The notes under the pieces are model-generated. The model did not search any database and had not been told where the DNA came from. It worked only from the letters and a program-made list of their open reading frames with translations. A stretch of 38,479 nucleotides of DNA from Nostoc sp. FACHB-152 (GTDB lineage: Bacteria > Cyanobacteriota > Cyanobacteriia > Cyanobacteriales > Nostocaceae): assembly GCF_014697475.1 (NCBI RefSeq), contig NZ_JACJRV010000069.1, positions 1 to 38,479 on the forward strand, read 5' to 3'. Of the stretch, positions 10,801 through 18,773 are shown piece by piece. The position numbers and the translations under genes were made by a program. Each line of letters begins with the position of its first letter. Position 1 is the stretch's first letter.

Positions 10801-11222
10801 TAACTTCAGCCACTCAACGAGTAAACCAGTCGATTGACTTAACAAATTTAAACATCCTGGTTGTAGATGATGAACCAGATATGGGCTTGCTAGCCGAATT
10901 TATTCTGACTCAGTATGGTGCCAAGGTGACTGTAGCTTCCTCAGCTTTAGAGGTATTGACAATTTTGATGCAGTTTACTCCTGATTTACTGCTGTGCGAT
11001 ATTGGAATGCCAGATATGGATGGCTATATGTTGATGCGACATATCCGAAAATTGTCGCCTGAAACAGGCGGGAAAATTCCTGCCATTGCTTTGACTGCTT
11101 ACGCCAGCGAAAGCGATCGCCATCAGGCTTTAGCTGCGGGATTTCAACGGCATATATCTAAGCCAGTTGAGCCAGAAGCTTTAATTGCAGCAATTGTATC
11201 GGTAATCAGTAAACAAGCGTAA
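7830..11222 (+). CDS. Multi-sensor hybrid histidine kinase (3 PAS-2 GAF-HisKA-HATPase-REC)
   Basis: A sensory kinase of 1130 residues from GTG 7830, or 1151 if translation starts at CTG 7767. Domains: PAS (about 8-108), PAS (115-235), PAS with PAC tail (250-367, ending DITERKQAE), GAF (394-560), GAF (586-742), HisKA with H771 in LSHELRSPLNPILGW, HATPase (NLLSNAIKF near 886, then DNGRGI and GLGLGLAI), and a C-terminal receiver (1009-1128) with phospho-acceptor D1057 in LLCDIGMPDMDG and downstream K in ISKP. There is no membrane segment, so it is probably a soluble sensor. No response-regulator gene lies beside it; the fused receiver may pass phosphate to a distant Hpt protein. The stimulus is unknown. 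Confidence 0.9.
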   Translation: MGDQSTEERLTAIFENMTEALIAMDTSWRVTSVNNKTEQLLGKNRDSLLGQLLWDVFPVEATIQFDQAITAQFSQEFEEFYPSLNRWLTVRLIGCENGILAYLLDITARKELETTLRQEQNFLNVLLDNVQAGIVACDAQGQLKLFNQAARAFHGLPEQPLLPEKWAEHYDLYLPDGKTRMNTTDIPLYRALQGEQLNNVEMMIVPTQGVPRILSANGQAIVDVNGEKHGAVVVMHDITASKQSEEALRKTEQRYRSVVNNVKDVIFQTDAAGLWTFLNPAWTEITGFSIDESIGTNFLEYVHPSDRQYNLELFQPLIQRQKDFCRHEVRYLTKTGDFRWIEVFARLTLDDEGAILGTSGTLNDITERKQAEEKRVQLIREQVARTLAETAQQQAAFLAEVSAVLGSSLDYEQTLRSVANLAVPYFADWCSVDLLNDDRTISRVAIAHCDPQKVQFGWELARRYPRHLNDGYGMSLVMQTGKSEIAPVITDEQLSAAVQDPEYLQILRGLGLSSCIIAPLIARGRVLGTISFVFTESHRHYSKVDLALAEDLARRAAIAIDNARLYQQAQQAKEAAEKAADRTVRLQTVTAALSQSLTPVQVVDVIVEQSMAVLEAASAMVVLVSKDRKQLEIVKAVGYEAESLESWRQFPIDTNVPLAEAIRTGEPVWMETLTDRINRYPHLIEYYSRSEYTSWMSLPLMFEGKAVGGISLNFKQFKQLSADDREFILAISRQCAQAISRAQLYEAERQARANAEQANRVKDEFLAVLSHELRSPLNPILGWTQLLQSQKLPPTKVTQALQTIERNAKLQAQLIEDLLDISRMMQGKLSLNIAPINLISVIENAIETVQLAAAAKSIEIQTVLQPNHNQTVGDANRLQQVIWNLLSNAIKFTPEGGRIEIKLEQQGNQVKIQVTDNGRGIKPDFLPYVFEYFRQADSSTTRQFGGLGLGLAIVRQIVELHGGTVQAQSPGEDLGATFTVLLPTTQLRSPLTSATQRVNQSIDLTNLNILVVDDEPDMGLLAEFILTQYGAKVTVASSALEVLTILMQFTPDLLLCDIGMPDMDGYMLMRHIRKLSPETGGKIPAIALTAYASESDRHQALAAGFQRHISKPVEPEALIAAIVSVISKQA

Positions 11223-11229
11223 AAGTCAT

Positions 11230-11397
11230 CAATACGTCAGTCTGTTATATCAATACATCGGTCTGTTATATCAATACATCGGTCTGTTATATCAATACGT
11301 CGGTCTGTTATATCAATACGTCGGTCTGTTATATCAATACGTCAGTCTGTTATATCAATACATCGGTCTGTTATATCAATACGTCGGTCTGTTATAT
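11230..11397. repeat. Eight tandem copies of a 21-bp unit
   Basis: Eight consecutive 21-bp units start at 11230, 11251, 11272, 11293, 11314, 11335, 11356 and 11377. Each reads CAATAC(G/A)TC(G/A)GTCTGTT followed by ATAT. A broken ninth unit starts at 11398. The array begins 8 bp after the kinase stop codon. Variation is confined to two positions. No long open frame crosses it. Confidence 0.95.
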
Positions 11398-11507
11398 CAA
11401 TACAAAGACGTGCCAGCGTTAACTCTATCTAATCTAAAAATTTTCTTACTGTTATTTTTTTTGTTGCAATGGGTACATTAAATATACAGATTACTACGTA
11501 ACTATTT

Positions 11508-11882
11508 ATGCCTCTTCAAAATACAAGCAACCGTTTGCGCCCTCAACTGATAAGTCAAGATGTAAGTTCATTGCACGGGTTGCAAACCGTTAGCACTTAT
11601 GACACATCCCGTGCTGATGCTACCGTGGCAAACATACAACAAGCTTATCAAGCAATGTTAGCGCAGCAGCAAGCAGAAACAGAAAAATTAGCTTTATATC
11701 GCGCTGCTGCTGATGCGGCTAGATTAGCAGAATGGGAATTTCACAATGCAATCTTAGCCATGAAAGAAGTAGTACGTGGACAATATGGCTCAGATAGCGA
11801 TCAAGCTCAAGCGGTGGGATTGAAGAAAAAATCAGACCGCAAGCGTCCTAGCCGCAAAAAGCCGGTTATGGTTACAAGTTAA
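11508..11882 (+). CDS. Small coiled-coil hypothetical protein
   Basis: A 124-residue protein of no recognised family. The N-terminal 40 residues look disordered. Residues about 42-92 are Ala/Gln/Glu-rich and strongly helical (AYQAMLAQQQAETEKLALY), probably a coiled coil. The C-terminus is very basic (KKKSDRKRPSRKKP), which could bind nucleic acid. The ATG at 11508 has no strong ribosome site, but codon use looks real. It stands alone between a repeat array and an HPP gene. No function is proposed. Confidence 0.55.
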   Translation: MPLQNTSNRLRPQLISQDVSSLHGLQTVSTYDTSRADATVANIQQAYQAMLAQQQAETEKLALYRAAADAARLAEWEFHNAILAMKEVVRGQYGSDSDQAQAVGLKKKSDRKRPSRKKPVMVTS

Positions 11883-12194
11883 TTATCTTGGGCGATCGCT
11901 TTCATATGCTTTTGAATTGCGATCGCAATTTATCTACTTTCTGATAAATATCAAGCAAACTTATCAATAATATTAGTTATTTATATAAGTTTTATGTATC
12001 TTTGATCGAGTTCAAAGGATATTTTGGAAATTATATGTCATTGTTTCATGACATTATGTAACTAGCAAACTTTTTAAATCAATGAACTTGAATTTCGTAT
12101 TACTCAAAAAATCCCTATAAGAAGAAACTTTTAACCCTGTTTCCTGTTCCCTTCTTCACCTAAAGACTGTTGGTTGTAGTTGCGCTCAAAAATT
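11883..12194. other. Intergenic region with two palindromes
   Basis: There are two HIP1 octamers here. One lies inside a perfect 16-bp palindrome, AATTGCGATCGCAATT (11915-11930). A second inverted repeat, ATGTCAT-6 nt-ATGACAT (12035-12054), lies about 140 bp upstream of the HPP gene and could be an operator or a hairpin. No gene is seen. Confidence 0.5.
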
Positions 12195-12788
12195 ATGAAA
12201 GGTTATCTACCCAAAAAGCAGAATTATTCAACCTATTTAGCCAGATTTAAATATCAAAATATTCAAGAGAAATGGAAAAATTACTGCTTTAAAATACGTG
12301 GAAGTAAGCGTTCATTCTGTTTAGACAAACCTCATCACAGACACATTTTTTGGAGTTGGTGCGGTAGTTTCATCGGCATAGCAGCAACAGCTTATCTGTC
12401 TGTAAAAACTAATTCTCCTTTGTTGATGGCTCCCTTTGGTGCTACTAGCGTATTAATCTTTGGTATACCCGACAGTCCTTTAGCCCAACCCCGTAATGTC
12501 ATTGGTGGTAATTTTGTAGCGGCATTAGTTAGCCTGACTATTCTGCATCTTTTTGGTTCAGAACCTTGGGCAATGGGATTGGCTGTAGCCACAGCCATTG
12601 GAATGATGCAACTTACTGCAACTTTGCATCCCCCTTCAGGCGCAGTTGCATTAGTGGTCATGATGACAAAAGCATCCTGGGCATTTCTTTTGACTCCTGC
12701 CTTAGAAGGTTCAATTATTTTGGTTCTGTGCGCTGTCGTATTTAATAATTTGGCACACGAGCGAACATACCCCAAATATTGGTATTAG
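12195..12788 (+). CDS. HPP family integral membrane protein
   Basis: A 197-residue protein. About 45 basic N-terminal residues are followed by four hydrophobic segments (roughly 50-70, 75-95, 115-140 and 160-185). The family signature HPPSGAVAL sits between the third and fourth. Other family motifs seen are MAPFGATSVLIFG and PRNVIGGN. HPP proteins are inner-membrane proteins; some cyanobacterial members have been reported to act in nitrite transport at the chloroplast or cell membrane, but the substrate of this one cannot be read. I place the start at ATG 12195 (MKGYLPKK) rather than the upstream TTG 12180. The gene stands alone. Confidence 0.85.
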   Translation: MKGYLPKKQNYSTYLARFKYQNIQEKWKNYCFKIRGSKRSFCLDKPHHRHIFWSWCGSFIGIAATAYLSVKTNSPLLMAPFGATSVLIFGIPDSPLAQPRNVIGGNFVAALVSLTILHLFGSEPWAMGLAVATAIGMMQLTATLHPPSGAVALVVMMTKASWAFLLTPALEGSIILVLCAVVFNNLAHERTYPKYWY

Positions 12789-12790
12789 AT

Positions 12791-12872
12791 AGCAATACGG
12801 TTCCGTTAAAGGGGAAAGGCGAAGGGGGAAAGAAGAAGAAAAAACCTTGAACCCTTACCCTTTAACCCCTTC
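12791..12872. repeat. Partial copy of the MITE found at 23029-23152
   Basis: AGCAATACGGTTCCGTTAAA and the following purine-rich tract match the reverse complement of the right end of the 23-kb MITE, with few mismatches over about 40 bp. The matching tract on the opposite side (CCCTTACCCTTTAACCCC) is also present, but the second terminal repeat is missing. It seems to have been replaced by another repeat element. Confidence 0.75.
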
Positions 12873-13273
12873 GGGGTGACGCTCGCAAGCTTGCTAACGC
12901 CAGTCGCTCATGGGGGAAACCACGCCACGTGCTTCAAGCCGGGGAACCCGTCCAACGCACTGGCTCAACTTTTCGCTCCGACCCGGAGAGGGGCATAAAT
13001 CTTCCTAGTTTTGAACGAAAAAACAAGTTTTGAAAGCCTCTCTCCTTGCAGGGGAGAGGTTTGGAGAGGGGTTTTTAACATCCGTCGAACTCACGTTATA
13101 TTAAAGCCCCTCTGCGCGACAGATAGGGGTTGAGGTGAGGTTATCGAACTCACGTTTTTTGTAACTACAAACAGGCTGAACAACCTGCTTTTGTGGTTGA
13201 GTCTGTTTTTCCTGGGTAATAGAGTGTGAAATAAAATATCAGATTTCAACACAATATCTAGGATATATAGCCG
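12873..13273. repeat. Composite of interspersed hairpin repeats
   Basis: A gene-free stretch made of nested inverted repeats. At about 12898-12974, GCCAGTCGCTCATGGGGG...GCACTGGCTC is a GC-rich hairpin module common in Nostoc-type genomes. At 13038-13064, CCTCTCTCC-TTGCAGGGGAGAGG can fold. CGAACTCACGTT occurs twice (13086 and 13146). The base composition is well above that of the neighbouring DNA. The following 13274-14048 is AT-rich and has no convincing gene. Confidence 0.6.
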
Positions 13274-13519
13274 TTGGCAGTTGAGTCTAATACAAACCTA
13301 ACCCCTAACCCCTTGCCTTGTAAGATACAGATGGCGAATAGGGGGGCAGACCCCTTATTTACCTACAAATTGGCTTGTAAAGACTTACCATTACTACGTC
13401 TCTACTGGAATGGCGAAATTTCCTGGAGTCAACAAGGAGAGATGTCAAAAATGTACTGTACCCAATCAAGAACTGCTATGTATGCATTACGTTTCAGAAA
13501 TCTAGATGGGAATCTCTAA

Positions 13520-14048
13520 CTAGCGCAGCTATGCACTAGCAAAACAGAGGACACTTGATTATCTAATTTCAGAAACTACAGAGCAGACAGAATTCCAACC
13601 CAACCCTGAGATATTTCCTCACAACTTTATTCATTAGAGAAAGATATTTGACCTTTTCAACTCATCTAAGAAAGCTTGGTTGGCAGTTTATGAACACGAG
13701 CGGTAAAAAACATTTTGCTTGTGCAGTTCTGACAGCCGCTCTCTTGAATTTATCAAGATTCTAAGCCATATACTCACCTCATAATTTAATAAGCAATATT
13801 AAACATCTATCTAGTGGTATATATTTTAGCAGTACTCAAGAGAATATTTTATACTCACAAATACGTGTTTTTTTATAATTCGATAAATAAACATTTCTTA
13901 AAAAAATTGTGTTGCATAAGGGCTGCATTTTTCAGTAGAAACTCTATAATCAAATCAGCAGGGCAAAAAGTTATTGAATATACAGTTTACTCATTAGCTT
14001 TATCTAATGCCTCTGCAAATTCCCCATTACTAAAAGAGAACTAAAATC
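13520..14048. other. AT-rich leader region of the peptide gene
   Basis: About 530 bp with no supported gene precede the GG-leader peptide. It probably holds the peptide promoter and 5' untranslated region. AAGAGAAC at 14034-14041 is the only plausible ribosome site, just before ATG 14049. Confidence 0.4.
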
Positions 14049-14357
14049 ATGCAAAGCACATTATTCACCACATTAAACGCTAGCGAAGAAGCAAATATTT
14101 CTGGTGGTACCAGCAAAAAGTCTTCTAAAAAAGCATTGGCATTGTTATTCGCAACCACTAACACTGCTAAGACTGACGTAGATCAAACAAATAATTCTAC
14201 TGTTACCAATAACGTTACTGGTAGTAAAGTTGACGTTAAACTAGGTGACATCATTGGAAAGAATATCGGTGTTGGTATAACAGTTAACGCTAATACTACT
14301 GTTACAACCACCGTCAACCAATCAAATTCAAATAAATCAGGTAACTCAGCAGGCTAA
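14049..14357 (+). CDS. Double-glycine leader secreted peptide (bacteriocin-like precursor)
   Basis: A 102-residue precursor. Residues 1-20 form a leader with the pattern LFTTLNASEEANISGG, the hydrophobic-Glu-Ile-Gly-Gly arrangement that C39 peptidases cut after GG, predicted here after G20. The mature 82 residues begin TSKKSSKKALALLF. They are then dominated by Asn, Thr, Val and Ser in alternating patterns (TVTNNVTGSKVDV, TVTTTVNQSNSN), suggesting a beta-rich, possibly aggregating product rather than a lanthipeptide. There are no cysteines at all. The matching exporter lies 1 kb downstream on the same strand. Antibacterial action is not shown; adhesion or signalling is equally possible. Confidence 0.7.
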   Translation: MQSTLFTTLNASEEANISGGTSKKSSKKALALLFATTNTAKTDVDQTNNSTVTNNVTGSKVDVKLGDIIGKNIGVGITVNANTTVTTTVNQSNSNKSGNSAG

Positions 14358-14822
14358 AGCTAAAGCTGTACTGTAAACTTAAAAGATTTAGTAGAAGGGA
14401 AATAATAAACGCAAAGACACGATTAACCGAGTCTTTACGGAGACAAAAAAGAGCGTTTAGTACAATCACCCTGTTGACGCAGGTTAATCTACCTTTACGC
14501 AAATGCTAATTGACTTAATCCTACCAGCCACTTAGCTTGTCTTTATCTGGGTTATCTTATCATACGTTTATTAAAACCCATCTACTTCATCACAAAATTT
14601 AACAAAGCCTTATTGATGGTTGTAAAATATTAACTATCAATAGGGCTTAATTAGCTAATTATTTAAAGATACTGTTCCTTTCTGGCACTAATCATTGAAG
14701 AAGGAAAGCTAGAGGGGATCAAGAAAATAAACTTATCAAACACCCTCTGAAAAAAAACCAGCAATTTAGCCTAAAGTTAAGATTAAAAGTATAAAAATCA
14801 CTCAAAAAACTTATTGTTTATA
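14358..14822. other. Gene-free gap after the peptide gene
   Basis: This is AT-rich DNA between the GG-leader peptide and a large hairpin element. An AAAGAC/GTCTTT inverted repeat near 14409-14434 is too weak, without a T-run, to call as a terminator. No gene is supported. Confidence 0.4.
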
Positions 14823-15025
14823 GTCTTATACCAATTTTTTATGAAGCTGCATAGAATTTGATCCCCCCTAGCCCCCCTTAATAAGGGGGAAATAGAAAAA
14901 TATCTATCAAAGTCCCCCTTTTTAAGGGAAGCCACTGCGTTGCAGGGGTTCCCCCCGTTGTAGCAAGTTGCGTGGATTTAGGGGGATCGAGATATGTGCA
15001 ACTTCACATTAAATTGGGATGAGAC
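14823..15025. mobile_element. Large imperfect inverted-repeat element (MITE-like, nested)
   Basis: The ends pair over about 30 bp: GTCTTATACCAATTT and GAAGCTGCATA on the left, against TATGTGCAACTTC and AAATTGGGATGAGAC on the right. A second nested inverted repeat, GATCCCCCC...GGGGGATC with AAGGGGG/CCCCCTT arms, lies inside. A GC-rich insert, GCCACTGCGTTGCAGGGG, which is itself a common cyanobacterial repeat, lies in the right half. There is no coding capacity. It is probably a non-autonomous element or a REP-type hairpin that later received insertions. Confidence 0.65.
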
Positions 15026-15281
15026 AAAATTGAAGAAGTACATCTATTTGATGGACAGACTCTGGTGATTTTTAGTAATCAGAGGATAATAGCAAAGTTA
15101 TTAAAATGAATGAATCAGCTGTAAAATAATTGACAAAAGTAATATTATAGCTTTTCAAACTATTCAAAAATCTACCATTGCAGATTTAGAAGAATTTGAT
15201 GAGCGATCGCCTTTACTAGAAAGTGAGTGTGAAGAGTCAGAATGATAATAAAAATAAACTTTTGGTCAAATTTTTAACCAC

Positions 15282-15307
15282 GCAGGGGGAAAAACCCTGC
15301 TTTTTTT
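15282..15307 (+). terminator. Rho-independent terminator
   Basis: GCAGGG (15282-15287), a 7-nt loop and CCCTGC (15295-15300) are followed by seven T. It lies 38 bp before the exporter gene, so it may end transcription from the peptide side or attenuate read-through into the exporter. Confidence 0.75.
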
Positions 15308-15345
15308 AGTTTTGGTCAGGATGTAATTGGGTACTGGAGTGTGAA

Positions 15346-17490
15346 ATGAAATATCAAGTTGTAACACAACATAGTGAAGAAGATTGTGGGGCGGCTTGTC
15401 TTGCTTCCGTTGCCAAACATTATCGGCGTAATTTTACACTAAATCGCATCCGAGAAGCAGTAGGCACAGGGCAATTAGGAACAACACTGTTGGGCTTGAG
15501 ACGGGGAGCCGAGGCGCTTGGTTTTAATGCACGCTCTGTCAGAGCATCCAGTGAAATATTAGACAAGATAAATCAAGCCCCACTGCCTGCAATTATTCAC
15601 TGGAAAGGCTGCCACTGGGTTGTTTTGTATGGCAAAAAAGGTAATAAATATGTAGTTGCCGACCCAGCCATTAACATCCGTTATGTCTCTAAAAAAGAAT
15701 TAGCGGAGGCTTGGGCAGATAAGGTGATGCTGCTACTAGAGCCAGATACGGCTCGCTTTTATGCTCAACCAGATGACAAGGTAGAAGGGATTGGCCGTTT
15801 TTTGCGGCGTACATTGCCTTATAGCGGCGTTATATTCCAGGCCTTTCTGTGTTCTACAGTTATTGGTCTGCTTTCGTTAACTTCTCCTTTTCTGGTGCAA
15901 ATTCTGACGGATGATGTCTTAGTTCGGGGCGATACCAAGCTTCTTGCTGCTGTAATTATTTCCGTTGTCGTATTGAATTTAGTTTCCAGTGGTCTGGTAT
16001 TGGTTCAAAGTAACCTAATTGCCCATTTTGCTCAACGGCTTGAGTTAGGGCTAATTCTAGAATTTGCTAGAGCAATTCTGCGGTTGCCTCTAACTTATTA
16101 TGAATCACGTCGTAGTGGCGAAATTGTCAGCAGATTACAAGATATTCAAGAAATTAATGGCTTAATTTCCCAAGTAGTTATCAGCCTGCCCACCCAATTT
16201 TTTATTGGAATGATTTCTTTAGGTTTCATGCTGTTTTATAGCGTGAAACTCACTGTGGGAGCAGCTGCTGTGGCTGTTGTTATGAGTTTATCTACCTTTG
16301 TTTTCTTGCCTACACTTCAACAAAAAATCAGACGTTTAATGGTATTAGATGCAGAAAACCAAGGCGTTCTGGTGGAAAGCTTTAAAGGCGCACTGACACT
16401 CAAAACTACTACTGCTGCTCCTCAATTTTGGGAAGAATTTCAGAACAGATTTGGTCGGCTATCAAACATCGCATTTCGGACAATTCAAATTGGAATTGTT
16501 AACAACATTTTCACTGGGTTAGTTAATGCTGTTGCCAGTGTCGGTATGCTTGGTTTAGGCAGTATGCTAGTTATTAGTAAAGAACTAACCCTGGGTCAAC
16601 TCCTGGCATTTAATGCCATGAATGGTAATTTTTTGGCATTGATTGGTACGATATTGGGATTTATAGATGAATTCACTCGTGTCAAAACTGCCGTAGAACG
16701 ATTAACAGAAGTTATTGACTCTACACCAGAAGTAAAAGTAGATGATAGAAGACCTTTTGCGAAAATTCCTGACAATGCAGATATTATTTGCAGCAATGTA
16801 AACTTTCACTATCCAGGTAGGCTAGAGCTACTGCAAGATTTTTCTCTCAAGATTCCTGGCGGTAAAGTTGTTGCTCTGATTGGGACATCAGGCTGTGGAA
16901 AAAGTTCTCTGGCGAAACTAATTGCTCGATTATATGAACCTATTTCTGGCAATATTCGCATTGGTATGTATAATACACAAGACTTATCCCTTGATTGTTT
17001 ACGGCAACAAGTTGTCCTGGTTCCTCAAGATGCTCATTTTTGGAGTCGCACGATTATTGAAAACTTCCGCTTAGGTGCGCCTCACGTCACCTTTGAGCAA
17101 ATTGTGGAAGCTTGCCAAATTGCTGAAGCCGATGATTTTATTAGTAAACTCCCTGAAAAATATCAGACTGTTTTAGGTGAATTTGGATCAAATATTTCGG
17201 GTGGACAACGCCAAAGACTGGCTATAGCAAGAGCTATCGTCAACGACCCGCCAATCCTAATTTTAGATGAATCGACGGCTGGACTTGATCCTGTGAGTGA
17301 AGCTCATGTTTTAGATCAATTACTAGAGTATCGCCAAGGTAAAACTACGATTTTAATTAGCCACCGTCCTAGAGTTATTGCTCGTGCTGATTGGATTGTG
17401 CTACTAAACCAAGGCAAATTGCAAATTCAGGGAACTCTAGAAGATTTACGTACCAAAGCAGGAGAGCATTTAGACTTTTTAACTCCTTAA
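15346..17490 (+). CDS. Peptidase C39-containing ABC exporter (PCAT)
   Basis: A 714-residue half-transporter that cuts double-glycine leaders and exports the mature peptide. The C39 peptidase domain spans 1-140, with catalytic C14 in EEDCGAAC, the His in KGCHWVVLYG and the Asp in VADPA. The membrane domain has six hydrophobic segments (about 155-450). The ATPase domain has Walker A K519 (GTSGCGKSS), the LSGGQ-type signature ISGGQRQRLAIARA, Walker B D641-E642 (ILILDEST) and the H-loop ISHRP. Length is normal for HlyB/LagD-type exporters. No HlyD adaptor lies next to it, so an outer-membrane route would need distant partners. The neighbouring GG peptide at 14049 is the likely substrate. Confidence 0.92.
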   Translation: MKYQVVTQHSEEDCGAACLASVAKHYRRNFTLNRIREAVGTGQLGTTLLGLRRGAEALGFNARSVRASSEILDKINQAPLPAIIHWKGCHWVVLYGKKGNKYVVADPAINIRYVSKKELAEAWADKVMLLLEPDTARFYAQPDDKVEGIGRFLRRTLPYSGVIFQAFLCSTVIGLLSLTSPFLVQILTDDVLVRGDTKLLAAVIISVVVLNLVSSGLVLVQSNLIAHFAQRLELGLILEFARAILRLPLTYYESRRSGEIVSRLQDIQEINGLISQVVISLPTQFFIGMISLGFMLFYSVKLTVGAAAVAVVMSLSTFVFLPTLQQKIRRLMVLDAENQGVLVESFKGALTLKTTTAAPQFWEEFQNRFGRLSNIAFRTIQIGIVNNIFTGLVNAVASVGMLGLGSMLVISKELTLGQLLAFNAMNGNFLALIGTILGFIDEFTRVKTAVERLTEVIDSTPEVKVDDRRPFAKIPDNADIICSNVNFHYPGRLELLQDFSLKIPGGKVVALIGTSGCGKSSLAKLIARLYEPISGNIRIGMYNTQDLSLDCLRQQVVLVPQDAHFWSRTIIENFRLGAPHVTFEQIVEACQIAEADDFISKLPEKYQTVLGEFGSNISGGQRQRLAIARAIVNDPPILILDESTAGLDPVSEAHVLDQLLEYRQGKTTILISHRPRVIARADWIVLLNQGKLQIQGTLEDLRTKAGEHLDFLTP

Positions 17491-17682
17491 GTTTCTTTGA
17501 TGACTTTCGCTAAATTATACTAAAGGCGATCGCAAAGCAAAAACTGAGACATAGAATAGAGCCTTGTCTACCTGCGCTCACTATGAGATTTACAAATGAT
17601 TACTGCCAGATATATCAACACGTCAATGATAATTTGTGCAGTAATCATTTTTTTTGTTACTTTCAACAATAAAATGAATTTA

Positions 17683-17982
17683 CTAAGCCAAAATATCATA
17701 ACGGCGGATGTCTAGAGGTACAGCAACTAATCCTTCTAGCTTGCTGACTGCGGCTTGCAGATGGGTTGATGCTAAATGGTTATCCAGTGCCTCAGGCGAT
17801 TGCCACTCCTCTACAAAAGTAAAATCTGTAGGATCAGATTGATTTTGTAAAAGTTCATATTTAATAACGCCTGTTTCTTTTCTAGTTGGCTCAATCAATC
17901 CCAACAATAAAGCTTTCAGTTCTTCTACTTTATCTGGTAAAGCCACAAGACGAGCTACAACATGAATGCGTTGGTTAGCCAT
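17683..17982 (-). CDS. Antibiotic biosynthesis monooxygenase (ABM) domain protein
   Basis: A 99-residue protein that is one complete ABM/YgiN-like ferredoxin-fold domain (dimeric alpha-beta barrel). Matching patterns are VVARLVALPDKVEEL at the N-terminus, ETGVIKYELLQ, and FVEEWQSPEALDNHLAS. Family members include quinol monooxygenases and heme-degrading enzymes, but no catalytic residue defines this one. It is cytoplasmic. It has its own start (ATG 17982) and is separated from mtnB by a repeat-bearing spacer, so it may not be part of that operon. Confidence 0.85.
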   Translation of the reverse strand: MANQRIHVVARLVALPDKVEELKALLLGLIEPTRKETGVIKYELLQNQSDPTDFTFVEEWQSPEALDNHLASTHLQAAVSKLEGLVAVPLDIRRYDILA

Positions 17983-17984
17983 TG

Positions 17985-18050
17985 GTCGTTAGTGATTAGT
18001 TATTAATTATTAGCCATTAGTTCATAGTCAACAGTCTATAGTCAATATAG
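17985..18050. repeat. ATTAGTT-type heptamer repeats
   Basis: Degenerate tandem units of the GTTAGTGATTAGTTATTA and CATAGTCAACAGTCTATAGTC type lie between the ABM gene and mtnB. They resemble the long tandemly repeated sequences of Nostoc-type genomes. Confidence 0.6.
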
Positions 18051-18137
18051 CAATCCTATTTGATTTACAAATTACTCTTGAGCGCAGGCAATAGGTTTGT
18101 TTGGATTTCCTACACAGTTTGCTATAGTTGCTTTCAT

Positions 18138-18773
18138 TCATATCTTTATGCCTAACTCAAGGGCTGCAACCATGTAGCGGAAGATGTAGTCTAATAATTC
18201 AATATAATTACGAGCCGCTTCCAAAGAAGAAGCCCAAACTGTCAAACCATGATCCCGAATTAGCAATGCAGATATTTGCGGTGTAGTAACAGCAAAGCGT
18301 TGTTCAATATCAACAGCAATTTGGGCAACTTGGAGATGATTAACAAAAATTGGGATGACACAACAGGGATTTTCTTGCCAAACTCCTAAACCTTTGAGCA
18401 TTTCTAACCCAGGTAAAGCTAAAGCTTCACCTTCAACGAAGCGAGAAACTAAATTGCTCTCAATTGAATGTATATGATAACAAGCTTGTGATTCTGGAAA
18501 CAGGCGGTAAATTAGTTGATGAATGGCTGTTTCTGCTGAAGGTAGCACCTGAGTGGCTGATGCTTCGACTTTGCCATCTGGAGTGATGCGAACAAAATCA
18601 TTTAGTAATAACTCACCTTTAGATTTACCACTGGCTGTAATCCAAAAACTACCATCAGACAAACGAGCCGAGAGGTTGCCAGCAGTTCCTACCATCCAAC
18701 CTTGTTGATAAAAATAACGAGCAGTGGCAATTAGTTGCTCACGAGGATCTGCTATTGTTGGGTTTGACTCCAT
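18138..18773 (-). CDS. mtnB: Methylthioribulose-1-phosphate dehydratase
   Basis: A 211-residue class II aldolase-fold enzyme that dehydrates 5-methylthioribulose-1-phosphate in the methionine salvage pathway, using a metal held by histidines. Seen: the GNLSARLSDGSFWITASGKSK region, the metal-ligand HIHS motif (CYHIHSIESN) and the C-terminal RDHGLTVWASS with the third histidine. Length is normal. Its first 22 bp overlap the end of mtnX upstream, indicating translational coupling. It is the last gene of an mtnD-mtnX-mtnB order on the reverse strand. Confidence 0.9.
   Translation of the reverse strand: MESNPTIADPREQLIATARYFYQQGWMVGTAGNLSARLSDGSFWITASGKSKGELLLNDFVRITPDGKVEASATQVLPSAETAIHQLIYRLFPESQACYHIHSIESNLVSRFVEGEALALPGLEMLKGLGVWQENPCCVIPIFVNHLQVAQIAVDIEQRFAVTTPQISALLIRDHGLTVWASSLEAARNYIELLDYIFRYMVAALELGIKI

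Noticed and set aside
13274-13519. 81-codon open frame starting with TTG
   Set aside because: It begins inside a repeat (CCTAACCCCTAACCCC) and has no family pattern or ribosome site.
13814-14044. 76-codon open frame ahead of the GG-leader peptide
   Set aside because: AT-driven composition; it ends directly before the peptide gene and looks like untranslated leader.
15089-15244. Open stretch ending LLESECEESE before the exporter
   Set aside because: Protein-like, but no ATG, GTG or TTG start exists in the frame; at best a decayed remnant.
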